From contig CANKZO010000019.1 of the NCBI GenBank assembly GCA_947488485.1, positions 1-23,560 of the forward strand: a DNA stretch of 23,560 nt, in the 5' to 3' direction. The stretch is from Opitutia bacterium. Its GTDB lineage: Bacteria > Verrucomicrobiota > Verrucomicrobiae > Opitutales > UBA953. Below, piece by piece: positions 8,251 through 16,985 of this stretch. Position 1 is the first letter of the stretch, and the number at the start of each line of letters is the position of its first letter. Position numbers and translations under genes: made by a program. Below the pieces are notes generated by a model. It was given only the letters and a program-made list of their open reading frames with translations. It was not told the origin of the DNA and ran no database searches.

Positions 8251-10863
8251 TTAGGCGAGCCAGAGGTTGCGGAGTTCGTTGTCACCGGGCAGCGCGGGGC
8301 GCAGCGGCGCGGCGGGCTTGAGGGTCTTGAGCGAGTCGAGGAAGGGCTTGATGACCTTCTGGTAATGGGGCGAATCATGGTTGCCGCCCTGCTCGTTCTC
8401 CCAGCCCACCTGCTGCTGCATGACGGTCGCCAGGTCGGCCTGCTCGACCCGCGGACCGGGCTGGAGGCGACCATGGCGCAGGATGTTGCCCATGACGACG
8501 GCAAGTTCGCGTCGTAGGATGCGCGCTGGGGCTTCGGACGAGAGGAAGCCCATTTCGTCGCTTAGCCAGGCCACGAGTGGTTGATCGAGCTGACGTCCCT
8601 CGGACATGAGCTTGATGAGGCCGCGGGCCTCGGTCTCGTCGCGCAGACCGAAGAGGCCCCAATTGAAGCCCTTGATCTTCTTCATGCGGGTCACCGAGCC
8701 TTCGCGCCAGCGGGTCCACTGTCGGGTCACGTAGGCGAACTTTGACTCGCGGTTAAGCTGGGCGTAGTCCAGCGGCAGCGGTTCAAGTTCGTCCGGCTCG
8801 ACGGCCAGGAGACTACGAATCCAGAAGGAATAGAGGGAGGTGCAATCCTCAATCTGATCGAACTGCTTGAGCTCGCGGGGGAGCGTGATGGCCCAGAGCG
8901 ACAGGTTGGCTTCGATCGTCTTGCCGACCTCGGCAATGACGCGGAGCTGCTGGGCGCCCGCGTCTTCGACGGCCGGAATGGCCAGATTAAGCAGCTGCTG
9001 GCCGGCGACGATGTCGCGCTCCGCAAGACGGGCCAAATGGGCCAGTCGGCTGGAAGCAAGGAGCTTCTCGAGCTGACGCTCGAAGAAATAACCGACGCCG
9101 CCATCCGTATCCGCGACGAGACGGTCAAAGGAAGTTTGGGACTCAGGCGAACGGAAGACACGATTGAAATCGGCATCTCGCTTCACGATATCTACGGCCA
9201 CCTTGCGCTCCGCGGCGTCCAGGCGGATCTCGCCAGCGGCCTTGAAAGAAGTGTAAGTAGTCGTGAAGTATGAGGCGTTGGCCGGACGATCGAGGGGTGC
9301 AAGCGGCTCAAGCATATCCTTGAACAGCGGCCCTACCCCGGCCTTAGGCTTGGTCTGGGCTAGCTCGACGAGCACATGACCAAAGAAGGTCATGCAGACC
9401 GAGAGCGGCAATGGCGTCGGCCCGGACTCGTTCGCAGTGGAGTTGAAACTGGGGTTCACTCGCTCCCACCAGTAGTGGATACCGGAGCGAAGCTGTTCGG
9501 GCTTGGAGGGGAAGCTCTTAGCGCGGATGAGCAGTGCGAAAGCGTCGATAGACACTTCATCGCCGTACCCCATGACGATGGACGAAGTCTTACCGCGCTT
9601 GAACACCGAGGTCAGGAGCTGGTGGTCACGGTCGCCGAGCTGGGCGAGGTCGAGCTTGGTGAGCGAGTTGCCTTGGACGTCCTTCAAGGCGACGCCGGGG
9701 AAGTCGAGTACGTCCGACTCCTTGAGGAGCTGGAAGAACGGCTGGCGTGCCAAGGCGTCCGGAACTTTGACCGGGACCACGATCTCCCTGACGAGCGCCT
9801 GAAAGTGTCCGAACTCTTCACCGGCGATCTCCGCGGCCGGGGTCCCCTCTTCGATGACGACCGCCCCGCCGTCTTCGCGGAAGCCGAGCGAGCGGATCCG
9901 TCGAAGCGTCTCCGTGCCGAACTCGTCCAGGACGTCCTTCTTGACCCGCTTGAAAGTGTCGATGTCGAGCAGGAGCGCGGCCACGCCCATGGTACAGTAA
10001 ACCTCCCGTTTGGCCCAACGGAGGGACTCCACCTTGGAGCGAAGATTGCGGAAGACCCCAGAAATCGTGGGGGAACCATCCCAGAAAATGGTCGAAGCAA
10101 AATGGATGGCGGCCTCCTCGGACTGGGCGAGGTCAGAAGAGTCGAGCAGATCTCGACGGAGTCCGTCCCAGTAAGGCCTCAGTTTGGCGTAACGCTCCTC
10201 GCCGCTCTTGATGAACATCCCGACGACGTCGAGGATCTCGCGGAGAAGTTCATAGGCGGCGCGATTGGCGCCCGGAGCCAGACTGCCGGGCTTCTTGAGG
10301 AAGTCCTTGGAGATACGATCTCGATCCCAGTAGACATTCGTGCCGTCCGCAGTCGCGGGATTGCACTCCGATAGGTAACCGAACGCCAGCGCGTGCATCA
10401 CGTGGGAGAGGGAATTGAATCGCAGGCGCACCGGGTAGCGCGCGTGCTTCACTGAACTGGCCGCCGTGTAGCGGGTGACGCAGCCGGAGGCATCGGCGCC
10501 GGCGGCGAAAGGGTTCAGCGAGACAACACCGGGCTTACCCTTCCATAGGAACGACACCGGCTCGGCTTCGTTCCAGGTCAGCAAGGTGCTGTATTCCCCT
10601 TTAGGCCCTTCCTTCATCTCGCCATCCAGATAGGCCGAGAGCAGCGTGGATTTACCAGACTGGGACGGACCCCATACGGCCAAGGTCTTGCGATCGGCGG
10701 ACAATGGGCGTCGCGCGTTAGCGATGGCGTAAAGGGAATCAAGCCAACTGCCCCGGGCCAAGACGTGGTCAGGGTGGTCCTTGATGCGACGTACACCAAA
10801 CTGCCAGTACCAGTCCAAGGACTGTGCGAGTTTGGGCGGGGATAGCTCGAAGCGCAGGGGCAT
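8251..10863 (-). CDS. srfC-like: SrfC-like P-loop protein, probable large GTPase or ATPase (870 aa)
   Basis: The Walker A motif GPSQSGKS is at residues 65-72, after a strand LAVW, and a dynamin-style DFPG sits at 387-390, equivalent to the G3/Walker B element. The usual G4 (N/TKxD) is not obvious; VCMTFFGH near residue 490 occupies a comparable place but lacks the motif. The wide gap between Walker A and DFPG contains a helical insertion. Length and motifs agree with SrfC (Pfam Virul_Fac), and the following gene is the matching SrfB-like ATPase. No membrane helix is seen, so it should be cytoplasmic or peripheral. It is the first gene of the minus-strand operon. The chosen ATG is the last Met before the AT-rich intergenic region; no clear Shine-Dalgarno sequence precedes it. 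GTP versus ATP specificity cannot be settled from the sequence. Confidence 0.72.
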   Translation of the reverse strand: MPLRFELSPPKLAQSLDWYWQFGVRRIKDHPDHVLARGSWLDSLYAIANARRPLSADRKTLAVWGPSQSGKSTLLSAYLDGEMKEGPKGEYSTLLTWNEAEPVSFLWKGKPGVVSLNPFAAGADASGCVTRYTAASSVKHARYPVRLRFNSLSHVMHALAFGYLSECNPATADGTNVYWDRDRISKDFLKKPGSLAPGANRAAYELLREILDVVGMFIKSGEERYAKLRPYWDGLRRDLLDSSDLAQSEEAAIHFASTIFWDGSPTISGVFRNLRSKVESLRWAKREVYCTMGVAALLLDIDTFKRVKKDVLDEFGTETLRRIRSLGFREDGGAVVIEEGTPAAEIAGEEFGHFQALVREIVVPVKVPDALARQPFFQLLKESDVLDFPGVALKDVQGNSLTKLDLAQLGDRDHQLLTSVFKRGKTSSIVMGYGDEVSIDAFALLIRAKSFPSKPEQLRSGIHYWWERVNPSFNSTANESGPTPLPLSVCMTFFGHVLVELAQTKPKAGVGPLFKDMLEPLAPLDRPANASYFTTTYTSFKAAGEIRLDAAERKVAVDIVKRDADFNRVFRSPESQTSFDRLVADTDGGVGYFFERQLEKLLASSRLAHLARLAERDIVAGQQLLNLAIPAVEDAGAQQLRVIAEVGKTIEANLSLWAITLPRELKQFDQIEDCTSLYSFWIRSLLAVEPDELEPLPLDYAQLNRESKFAYVTRQWTRWREGSVTRMKKIKGFNWGLFGLRDETEARGLIKLMSEGRQLDQPLVAWLSDEMGFLSSEAPARILRRELAVVMGNILRHGRLQPGPRVEQADLATVMQQQVGWENEQGGNHDSPHYQKVIKPFLDSLKTLKPAAPLRPALPGDNELRNLWLA

Positions 10864-11149
10864 GGCGAAGGGTTGGGTATTTCTATGCCCGTATCCAGAA
10901 GTATTTTACTAACATTTATCTACTATACGACTGATATATTTCATATAACTCGTTAAGTGGAAGTCGTTCATTTTATAATACTTTAAGCATACCTGATTCG
11001 GCAGAAAACGCCTTTCCGGGTTGAGCCCGACCTCCCCCGAATCAATGTCAGCCCATCTATGCGCCCCCACCTCACCCTCGCCTGCCTGGCTAGCCTGACG
11101 GACGCCACTTCGCCGAGGCATCAACCGTGCCGCGCAGACTAGCCTAATC
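10864..11149. promoter_or_regulatory. Divergent intergenic promoter region between the two main operons
   Basis: No gene is supported in these 286 bp. The half next to the SrfC-like gene is strikingly AT-rich against the GC-rich surroundings. A perfect TATAAT lies at 10974-10979 on the plus strand and could be a -10 box for the kinase operon, leaving a 5' leader of about 165 bases, but no good -35 is visible 16-18 bp upstream. On the minus strand, TATATC-like hexamers around 10931-10948 could serve the SrfC-SrfB operon. Control from one shared region would allow coordinated expression of both operons. Confidence 0.5.
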
Positions 11150-12232
11150 ATGCCGCTGCTTACGGAAGGCCAGACGATCGGTGGCACGTTCGAGGTGGAA
11201 AAGCTCCTCGGCGAAGGCGCGTTCGCGGAAGTCTACCGGGTGAAACACCGCTTCCTCGGGCGACAGGCCATGAAGGTCTTCAAGCAACCCGGGATGACGG
11301 AAGAAGTCATCCAGCAAATGCTGTCGGAAGCCATCCTACTCTCGCATCTCGGCCATCCGAACATCATCCGGGTCTTCGACGCCAACACCTTCGCCCATCT
11401 CGGTGTCGAACGCGGTTTCTTCACGATGGAGTATGTCCCCGGCGGCACATTGGAAGACCTCTGGCACTCACACGGAAGCACGCTCATGCCGGCGGCGACT
11501 TCGGTCGAGCTCCTCCGGCAGGTCTGCCAAGGGCTGCATTGCGCCCACGCGCAGCAACCGCCGGTCGTCCACCGCGACATTAAGCCGCAGAACATCATGG
11601 TGGGCTACGAGAACGACGGCCTGCGCGCCCGGCTGAGCGACTTTGGCCTGGCCAAGCAGGCCAACCGGCTGACCCTCCTCGCCACCGCCGCCGGCACGCT
11701 GGCCTTTAAGCCGCCGGAAGCCCTCGGCGATCATTCGGCCGACTCCCTCGCTTCCGACATCTGGGCACTGGGCGTCACGCTCTATCGCCTGCTGACCGAC
11801 CGTTTCCCTTACGAGCCGGCGGGAGACTGGGGGTGGCATCCGAAATCCTTCGAGAAGCCGCCGCGTCCGCCGTCGGCGTTCAACCCGGACTGCGACGCCC
11901 GGCTTGACGCTATCGTCGCGAAGTGCATCGAAATCCCCCTGCACCGACGTTACCAGTCCGCCGAGGAACTGCGGCAGGCGCTGACCGAGTGGCAGCACCG
12001 GACAAAGCCACCGGTCAAGCGGACGCCCCTGACGGAGGCTGATACCAGCCTGACCGATCTCCGCGAACAAGCCGCCGCCCAAAGGCTGGCCGACGAGGCC
12101 AAACGCCTCGCCTCGCATCAGAAGCTGGCGGAAGCCGCCGACACCATGGAGGAGGCTTTCCTACTCGACCCTGCCCTGCGGGCCAAGCACGAGCACCGGG
12201 TCATCCTCTGGCGCAAAGGCCTGACCGGGTAG
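11150..12232 (+). CDS. Hanks-type serine/threonine protein kinase, soluble (360 aa)
   Basis: Complete eukaryotic-like kinase domain at about 14-285. It has a Gly-rich loop GEGAFAEVY at 21-29, the ATP-anchoring Lys in AMKVF (K42), Glu60 in the C helix, the catalytic loop HRDIKPQN at 141-148 (D143, N148), DFG at 164-166, PPE in place of APE near 188-190, and SDIWALG near 202. All catalytic residues are present, so it should be active. The RD arrangement in HRD implies control by activation-loop phosphorylation. There is no membrane helix or extracellular sensor, unlike many PknB-type kinases; a 70-residue TPR-like or coiled helical tail follows instead. It is the first gene of the plus-strand operon and probably phosphorylates components encoded here (inference). 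The start ATG lacks a clear Shine-Dalgarno sequence. Confidence 0.92.
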   Translation: MPLLTEGQTIGGTFEVEKLLGEGAFAEVYRVKHRFLGRQAMKVFKQPGMTEEVIQQMLSEAILLSHLGHPNIIRVFDANTFAHLGVERGFFTMEYVPGGTLEDLWHSHGSTLMPAATSVELLRQVCQGLHCAHAQQPPVVHRDIKPQNIMVGYENDGLRARLSDFGLAKQANRLTLLATAAGTLAFKPPEALGDHSADSLASDIWALGVTLYRLLTDRFPYEPAGDWGWHPKSFEKPPRPPSAFNPDCDARLDAIVAKCIEIPLHRRYQSAEELRQALTEWQHRTKPPVKRTPLTEADTSLTDLREQAAAQRLADEAKRLASHQKLAEAADTMEEAFLLDPALRAKHEHRVILWRKGLTG

Positions 12233-12294
12233 ATTATTGAATTTTATCGTAGAACTAAGTTTTTTCTTCCGCCACCCTGAGCCGTTCCCGTCCC

Positions 12295-13941
12295 GTGACC
12301 CTCGAATCAACCCAACTCGCCGAAGCACTGCGGTCCGCCGCGACGATTGACGCCTTGCGGGCCAATCCTTTCCGCCTCGCCAACGCCCGGGTCGACAGCA
12401 CCTCGCGCGAACTGAACCGCGCCTTGAACACGCTCAAGGTCAAGGTGGAGCTAGGCGACGAGCCCGGACACACCTTCGCCCCGGACACGGCAGACGCGGA
12501 CATGGTCCGGCAGGCTGCCGAGCGGGTGAAGGACCCGGTCAAGCGGCTGGCCGACGAATGCTTCTGGTTCTGGCCCCTCGAGGCCGGCGAGAAAGATGCG
12601 GCCCTGGACTCCTTCGAAGCCGGGAACCCGATGGAGCCTATCTCCATCTGGCAGCAGATGAGTCCGCATGGCACCTGGGGTCCGATCGCCAAACACAATC
12701 TCGGGCTGGTGTCCTTGCTCGACGCGATGGAAAAGACGGAAGCCTTCCTGCGGCGCTCCCCCCAGGCGCCGCGGCCGGAGACCCTCGGTGCCGCCTGGAT
12801 CGAGATGGCGAATAACTTCGATGAGCTGACCGACTCCTTCCCGGTCGAGGATTACCTCCGCGCCCGGATCCGCGCCCTCGAGGATCCTCGCCTCAGCCCG
12901 CGCGACGCCACGCACGTCCAGCTCGCCCTGCCGGAAGCCGTGGCCCGGCAAGCCGCGCAGGCCGCGCTCGCCCTACACGAGGCGAATTGTTTCGCCTGCA
13001 AGACGGTGGCCTACTGCGCGGAGAAACTGGTTGGCTCCGCCGTGGCCGACATCGTCGGCGACCTCCTCCGCTCCGACCTCGAGCAGATGCTCCAGTTCGG
13101 CCAGAAGGCCCCGGAGGGCGATCCGCGCAGCCTCTGGAAAGAGCCCACGGAGCGTCTCCGTCGCCTATGCGGCAAGCTCGACCTTTTCGAGGCCTGTAAG
13201 ACCCGCCGCGCCGAACTCGCCAACACCTGCGGCTCACGCCTGCGCGGCTACGCAGTTGGGTGCGCCAACGATCATGATGACTACGCGCAGTCGTCCGAGA
13301 TTCTCAACAGCCTGCTTCCGCTCGTGACCGGCGAGGAGTTGAAGAAGGTGAAAGCCGACCTGGTGACGGTCGGGGGATTGCTCAAAGAAGCCGAGCTCAA
13401 CCGACCCATCCAGGGCCTCCTGACCAAAATCAACGCCCTGCACACCGAAGCCACCAGCTCCCTCCGTACGAAAGCCAGCGGCCGTCAGGCGGTCGATGCT
13501 TTACTGCAACGCGGACGCGACCTGCTGGCTGAAATCAACGCGTTGACGCCGCCGACGACGCCGCAGGCTTCGATCGCCAAGGCGCGCGAACGGTTGGCGT
13601 CGGTCTTCCAGGACATCTCGCTGGAGACGAACAACCAGTTGAAAGACTACGGCGCCGCCTTCCTGTTCTGCGAATTCGCGCTGACCTTCGCGACCGGCAA
13701 GCTGAAGGACAAGCTGCAAGCGGGCATCACGACGATCCGCAAGAACTACGATATCGCCCTGGAGGAGAAGCACGGCGCCTACGCCGGCACGTATATCAAT
13801 GACAGCGGTGAACGCCTGACGCGCGGCTTCAAGTTCGCTGCCGGGGGCGCCATCCTCGGAGGCGTCGTAGGCCAACACCTCATCGGCGCTCTCCTCGGGG
13901 GCGCCATCGGCGGAATCGCCGGCTACAATTACCGACCATGA
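12295..13941 (+). CDS. J-like N-terminal domain protein with C-terminal glycine zipper, Hsp70-cluster partner (548 aa)
   Basis: The frame opens at GTG (12295); an in-frame stop at 12256-12258 leaves little room for an earlier start, and the next Met is about 70 codons in. Residues about 22-95 follow a pattern seen in proteins next to stand-alone Hsp70s: NPFRLANARVDSTSRELN, a helix, then VKDPVKRLADECFWFWPL. The helical order recalls a J domain, but the HPD motif that stimulates Hsp70 is missing. The middle (100-500) is mostly helical and may contain TPR-like hairpins, as in LKDYGAAFLFCEFALTF. The last 38 residues form a glycine zipper (AAGGAILGGVVG, then LLGGAIGGIAGYN) that may insert in or bind the membrane. 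Its stop overlaps the GrpE-like start as ATGA. It probably links the Hsp70 to a membrane complex; this is inferred from position and fold. Confidence 0.72.
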   Translation: MTLESTQLAEALRSAATIDALRANPFRLANARVDSTSRELNRALNTLKVKVELGDEPGHTFAPDTADADMVRQAAERVKDPVKRLADECFWFWPLEAGEKDAALDSFEAGNPMEPISIWQQMSPHGTWGPIAKHNLGLVSLLDAMEKTEAFLRRSPQAPRPETLGAAWIEMANNFDELTDSFPVEDYLRARIRALEDPRLSPRDATHVQLALPEAVARQAAQAALALHEANCFACKTVAYCAEKLVGSAVADIVGDLLRSDLEQMLQFGQKAPEGDPRSLWKEPTERLRRLCGKLDLFEACKTRRAELANTCGSRLRGYAVGCANDHDDYAQSSEILNSLLPLVTGEELKKVKADLVTVGGLLKEAELNRPIQGLLTKINALHTEATSSLRTKASGRQAVDALLQRGRDLLAEINALTPPTTPQASIAKARERLASVFQDISLETNNQLKDYGAAFLFCEFALTFATGKLKDKLQAGITTIRKNYDIALEEKHGAYAGTYINDSGERLTRGFKFAAGGAILGGVVGQHLIGALLGGAIGGIAGYNYRP

Positions 13942-14486
13942 GTCAAACTAACCCCACCAGACCTGCGATGCTGGTCATCCAAAACCAAGCCTTCCTCCTC
14001 AGCGCGGCGGAGATGCTCATGGCACAACTTCCCGCCGGCGGCCGGCCCACCGACCAGGCGCAGGCCCCCGCGCCTGAAGGTGCCTTCCCTCCGCCGACGG
14101 AGCGCATCACCGAGCTAGGTAAGTGCCTCGGCGAGATGGGCGTCGCCCTCTGGCGCGCCCAACAGGCGCTGGAGAAGGACGCCGAAGGCGAAGCCGTCGA
14201 CCGGAAGATGTACCGGGCGCTCGAAGCCATGCAGGTGGCCTTGACCAAGGCGGGCGTCGAGAACATCGACCGGACCGGCACGAATCTCAGCAACGGTCAT
14301 TACCGGGATATCGCCGTCGTCGCCACCGAACCTTCCGCGGACGTCCAACAGGAGATCATCATCGAGACGCTCAAGCCGGCCGTCCATTGGCGACACGGCT
14401 TCCCCCACGTCGGACCCGAGACGGTCCTCGTCCAGGCCAGCGAAGTCGTGACCAAGTCCCCGCTCTCTTCCCCTCCCTCCAACTAA
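13938..14486 (+). CDS. grpE-like: GrpE-like nucleotide exchange factor (182 aa)
   Basis: Residues about 104-171 match the beta domain of GrpE in layout: KAGVENIDRTGTNLSNGHY, then VQQEIIIETLKPAVHW and VLVQASEVV, with the Gly-Val-x-x-Ile-Asp opening typical of the family. The helix before it (about 55-104) is much shorter than the dimerising stalk of true GrpE, and residues 33-54 are a Pro/Ala linker. GrpE proteins release ADP from Hsp70, and this gene sits 9 bp before the Hsp70 gene, so it is probably the dedicated exchange factor. The His of the usual HxAv element is replaced by HYRDIAVV. Without the long stalk it may act as a monomer or use another dimer contact. It overlaps the preceding gene by 4 bp. 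It is unlikely to be the housekeeping GrpE because it is so divergent. Confidence 0.75.
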   Translation: MSQTNPTRPAMLVIQNQAFLLSAAEMLMAQLPAGGRPTDQAQAPAPEGAFPPPTERITELGKCLGEMGVALWRAQQALEKDAEGEAVDRKMYRALEAMQVALTKAGVENIDRTGTNLSNGHYRDIAVVATEPSADVQQEIIIETLKPAVHWRHGFPHVGPETVLVQASEVVTKSPLSSPPSN

Positions 14487-14495
14487 GCATCCCCC

Positions 14496-16985
14496 ATGAG
14501 CAGACAGACTTTCGATTTCGGCATCGACCTCGGCACCACCAACAGCGCGATCGCGCTCTTGGAAGGCGTCCGCGCCCGCATCCTCAAGAACCAGGCCGAC
14601 AACGACATCACGCCCTCGGCCGTCCATTATGACAAGCAAGGAGGCATCGCGGTCGGTCAGTTAGCCAAGAACAAGATGGGCGCCACCGGCAAGGAGAACA
14701 CCCAGATCGAGTTCAAGCGCATGATGGGTACCAAGAACACGTTCCGCTTCCGCGACGCCGCGCTCGAGAAACTGCCGGAGGAACTTTCCGCCGAAGTCCT
14801 CCGGGCCCTCCGCCAGGACGCCGAACGCATCACCGGCGAGCTCCCGAAGGCCGCCGTCATCACCGTGCCCGCCGCCTTCGAAGCCCATCAATGCTCCGCC
14901 ACGATGAAGGCCGCGGAACTCGCCGGCTTCTCCCAGGCGGCTCTGCTGCAAGAACCGGTCGCCGCCGCCCTGGCCTACGGCTTCCAGGTCAATGACACCA
15001 ACGCCTACTGGCTGGTCTACGATTTCGGCGGCGGCACCTTCGACGCCGCGCTGATCAAGGCCCAGGAAGGCTCGGTCGCCGTGATCCATCACGGAGGCGA
15101 CAACTTCCTCGGCGGCTCGGACATCGACTGGGCCCTCGTCGAACAGCTGGTGCTGCCGAAACTGCACGACGCCCATCCCGGCTCCGCCGACTGGCTCCGG
15201 TTCAGCGGCAAGCCGAGCGACTCGTCGGTCAATATCTACAAGCTCAAGCGGGCGACCGAAGAAGCGAAGGTCCAGCTCTCGCAGACGAATTCCGCCGAGA
15301 TCTCCTTCGGCCTGCTCAAGTCGCCGGATAACAGCGAGGTCATCGACAGTTCCGAAGCGGGCATCACGATCACCCGGGATGAGCTGGTTCGCGTGGCCAC
15401 GCCGATCATCGACCGCTCGATCGATATCTGCCTCAAGGTGCTCGCCGACAAGGGCCTCAGCGCCGACGCCGTTGAGCGGATGATCCTCGTCGGCGGACCG
15501 ACGAAAGCCGAATACTTCCGGGCCCGTCTCCGGGAGCGGATCGGCATCAAGCTCGACCATAGCGTGGACCCGATGACCGTCGTGGCCTGCGGCGCCGCGG
15601 TCTTCGCCGGCACCCAGAAGATCTCCGGCCAGGTCCCCAAGGCGACTCAGGGCGTCTTCGCCATCAACCTCAAGTATGACCCGGTCGGCACGGAACCGGA
15701 ACCGGTCATCGGCGGACGTGTCTCCGGGACGGAAGAACAGAGTTTCCTCGGCTGGACGGTGCGTCTCCTGGAAAAGGAGTCCAACTGGCAGAGCTCCGCC
15801 ATCCCTTTGAAGAAGGACGGGGCTTTCGTCACCCAGATCCGCGCGGTCGCGGGTCGGCGGAACACCTTCACCATCGAACTGCGTGACGCCGGCGGCGCCT
15901 CGCAGCAGTCCACCCCGCCCTCCTTCATCTATACAGTCGGGGCCGTCGCCCAAGGCCAGCCGCTCATCAACAACCTGTGTATCGGCCTCTCGGACAATAA
16001 CGTCGAACTGCTCTTCGAGAAGGGCCAGTCACTCCCCCTCCGCAAACGCGCCCGCACCTTCCGGACCGTCGAGGCGCTCAAGGCCGGCGACGCCGGTTCG
16101 AGCATCAAGATCGCCCTGGTCGAAGGCGACCACGCCAAGGCCGACCGCAACCGCTATGTCGGCGACATGATCATCTCCGGCACCAAGGCCAAGCGCGACC
16201 TGCCCAAGGACTCCGAAATCGAGGTCGAGGTGCGCATCGACGAGAACCGCAATATCAAACTGCTGGTGTTCATCCCGACGCTAAACGACGAATTCGAACA
16301 GAAACTAGACCTGCGCAAGAATAAGACCGACCTACGGGCACTGCGCGAACGATTCGAGACCGAAGTCCGACGCTTCCAGATACTCAAAGATAAGACGAAT
16401 GACGCCTCGCCGGAACTACTCGAGCGGATCGAGGACACCGAGATCCCCGGACTCGAGGCCTTGCTAGAACGTGCGGCGGGCGACGAATCCGCCCTGGAGA
16501 AGTTCGACCAACGCCTCCTCGACCTCATGCTGGCCATCGACGATGTCGAAGAATCCGCCCGCTGGCCGAAAATCGAAGAAGAACTTCGGTCGCAGATGGG
16601 CTTCGCCGAAAAGCTGCTGGATGGCGGCACGGCCAAAGGCGCCGAAGCCACCTCCCTGCGCAAGCTCATCGATGAGGCCGAGCCGATCATCGACGAACGC
16701 CGCGTCGAAGGAGCGGTCGAGCTTACCCGTCGCCTGAGCGCGGCCTACTTCCGCATCGTGCAGAACCAGCCTGGCTACTGGGTCGGCTCGCTCAAATACC
16801 TGGGGACCAAGCTCGACGTCATGACGGACCGCCAGAAAGGCGAACGTCTCCTCGGCCTGGGCCAGCAAGCCGTCCAGCAGGGCGATGTCGACGCCTTGCG
16901 CTCCACCGTGGCGCAGCTCTGGCAGCTCATGCCCGATGAAGAGCAAGAGAATTACGGCCGAGGTATCGGCGCAAGCATCCAATGA
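14496..16985 (+). CDS. dnaK-like: Hsp70 (DnaK-family) chaperone with extra beta domain and long helical tail (829 aa)
   Basis: The nucleotide-binding domain (about 5-375) is intact: phosphate-1 FGIDLGTTNSAIA at 8-20, EPVAAALAYG at 153-162, phosphate-2 VYDFGGGTFDAALI at 174-187, LVGGPTK at 331-337 and DPMTVVACGAA at 358-368. The canonical acidic linker and VTPLSLG are absent. After the domain comes an inserted beta-rich segment (about 385-488), then a recognisable substrate-binding beta domain (about 490-605: FEKGQSLPLRKRARTF, IALVEGDHAKADRN, IEVEVRIDENRNIKLLV) and a 220-residue charged helical tail. At 829 residues it is some 190 longer than housekeeping DnaK. It should bind ATP and peptides in the cytoplasm, probably serving the proteins of this locus. 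The C terminus lacks the EEVD-like or DDVVDAE ending of housekeeping Hsp70s. It overlaps the next gene by ATGA. Confidence 0.93.
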   Translation: MSRQTFDFGIDLGTTNSAIALLEGVRARILKNQADNDITPSAVHYDKQGGIAVGQLAKNKMGATGKENTQIEFKRMMGTKNTFRFRDAALEKLPEELSAEVLRALRQDAERITGELPKAAVITVPAAFEAHQCSATMKAAELAGFSQAALLQEPVAAALAYGFQVNDTNAYWLVYDFGGGTFDAALIKAQEGSVAVIHHGGDNFLGGSDIDWALVEQLVLPKLHDAHPGSADWLRFSGKPSDSSVNIYKLKRATEEAKVQLSQTNSAEISFGLLKSPDNSEVIDSSEAGITITRDELVRVATPIIDRSIDICLKVLADKGLSADAVERMILVGGPTKAEYFRARLRERIGIKLDHSVDPMTVVACGAAVFAGTQKISGQVPKATQGVFAINLKYDPVGTEPEPVIGGRVSGTEEQSFLGWTVRLLEKESNWQSSAIPLKKDGAFVTQIRAVAGRRNTFTIELRDAGGASQQSTPPSFIYTVGAVAQGQPLINNLCIGLSDNNVELLFEKGQSLPLRKRARTFRTVEALKAGDAGSSIKIALVEGDHAKADRNRYVGDMIISGTKAKRDLPKDSEIEVEVRIDENRNIKLLVFIPTLNDEFEQKLDLRKNKTDLRALRERFETEVRRFQILKDKTNDASPELLERIEDTEIPGLEALLERAAGDESALEKFDQRLLDLMLAIDDVEESARWPKIEEELRSQMGFAEKLLDGGTAKGAEATSLRKLIDEAEPIIDERRVEGAVELTRRLSAAYFRIVQNQPGYWVGSLKYLGTKLDVMTDRQKGERLLGLGQQAVQQGDVDALRSTVAQLWQLMPDEEQENYGRGIGASIQ

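Noticed and set aside
9376..10374. Long open frame on the plus strand opposite the SrfC-like gene (332 codons)
   Set aside because: It is antisense to a gene with recognisable P-loop and DFPG motifs; its product is rich in Glu, Arg, Asp and Val with no domain, as expected from a GC-rich shadow frame.
257..10863. Type VI, type IV or other known secretion system
   Set aside because: No sheath, tube, baseplate, secretin, VirB4/VirD4-type or FtsK-type ATPase is seen; only single-pass membrane proteins and SrfB/SrfC-like ATPases are present.
10909..11187. 92-codon minus-strand frame in the divergent promoter region
   Set aside because: It overlaps the start of the kinase gene, crosses the AT-rich promoter island and its product shows no recognisable feature.
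14661..15953. 430-codon minus-strand frame opposite the Hsp70 gene
   Set aside because: It is entirely antisense to the conserved nucleotide-binding domain of Hsp70 and has low-complexity Gly/Asp/Arg composition with no motif.
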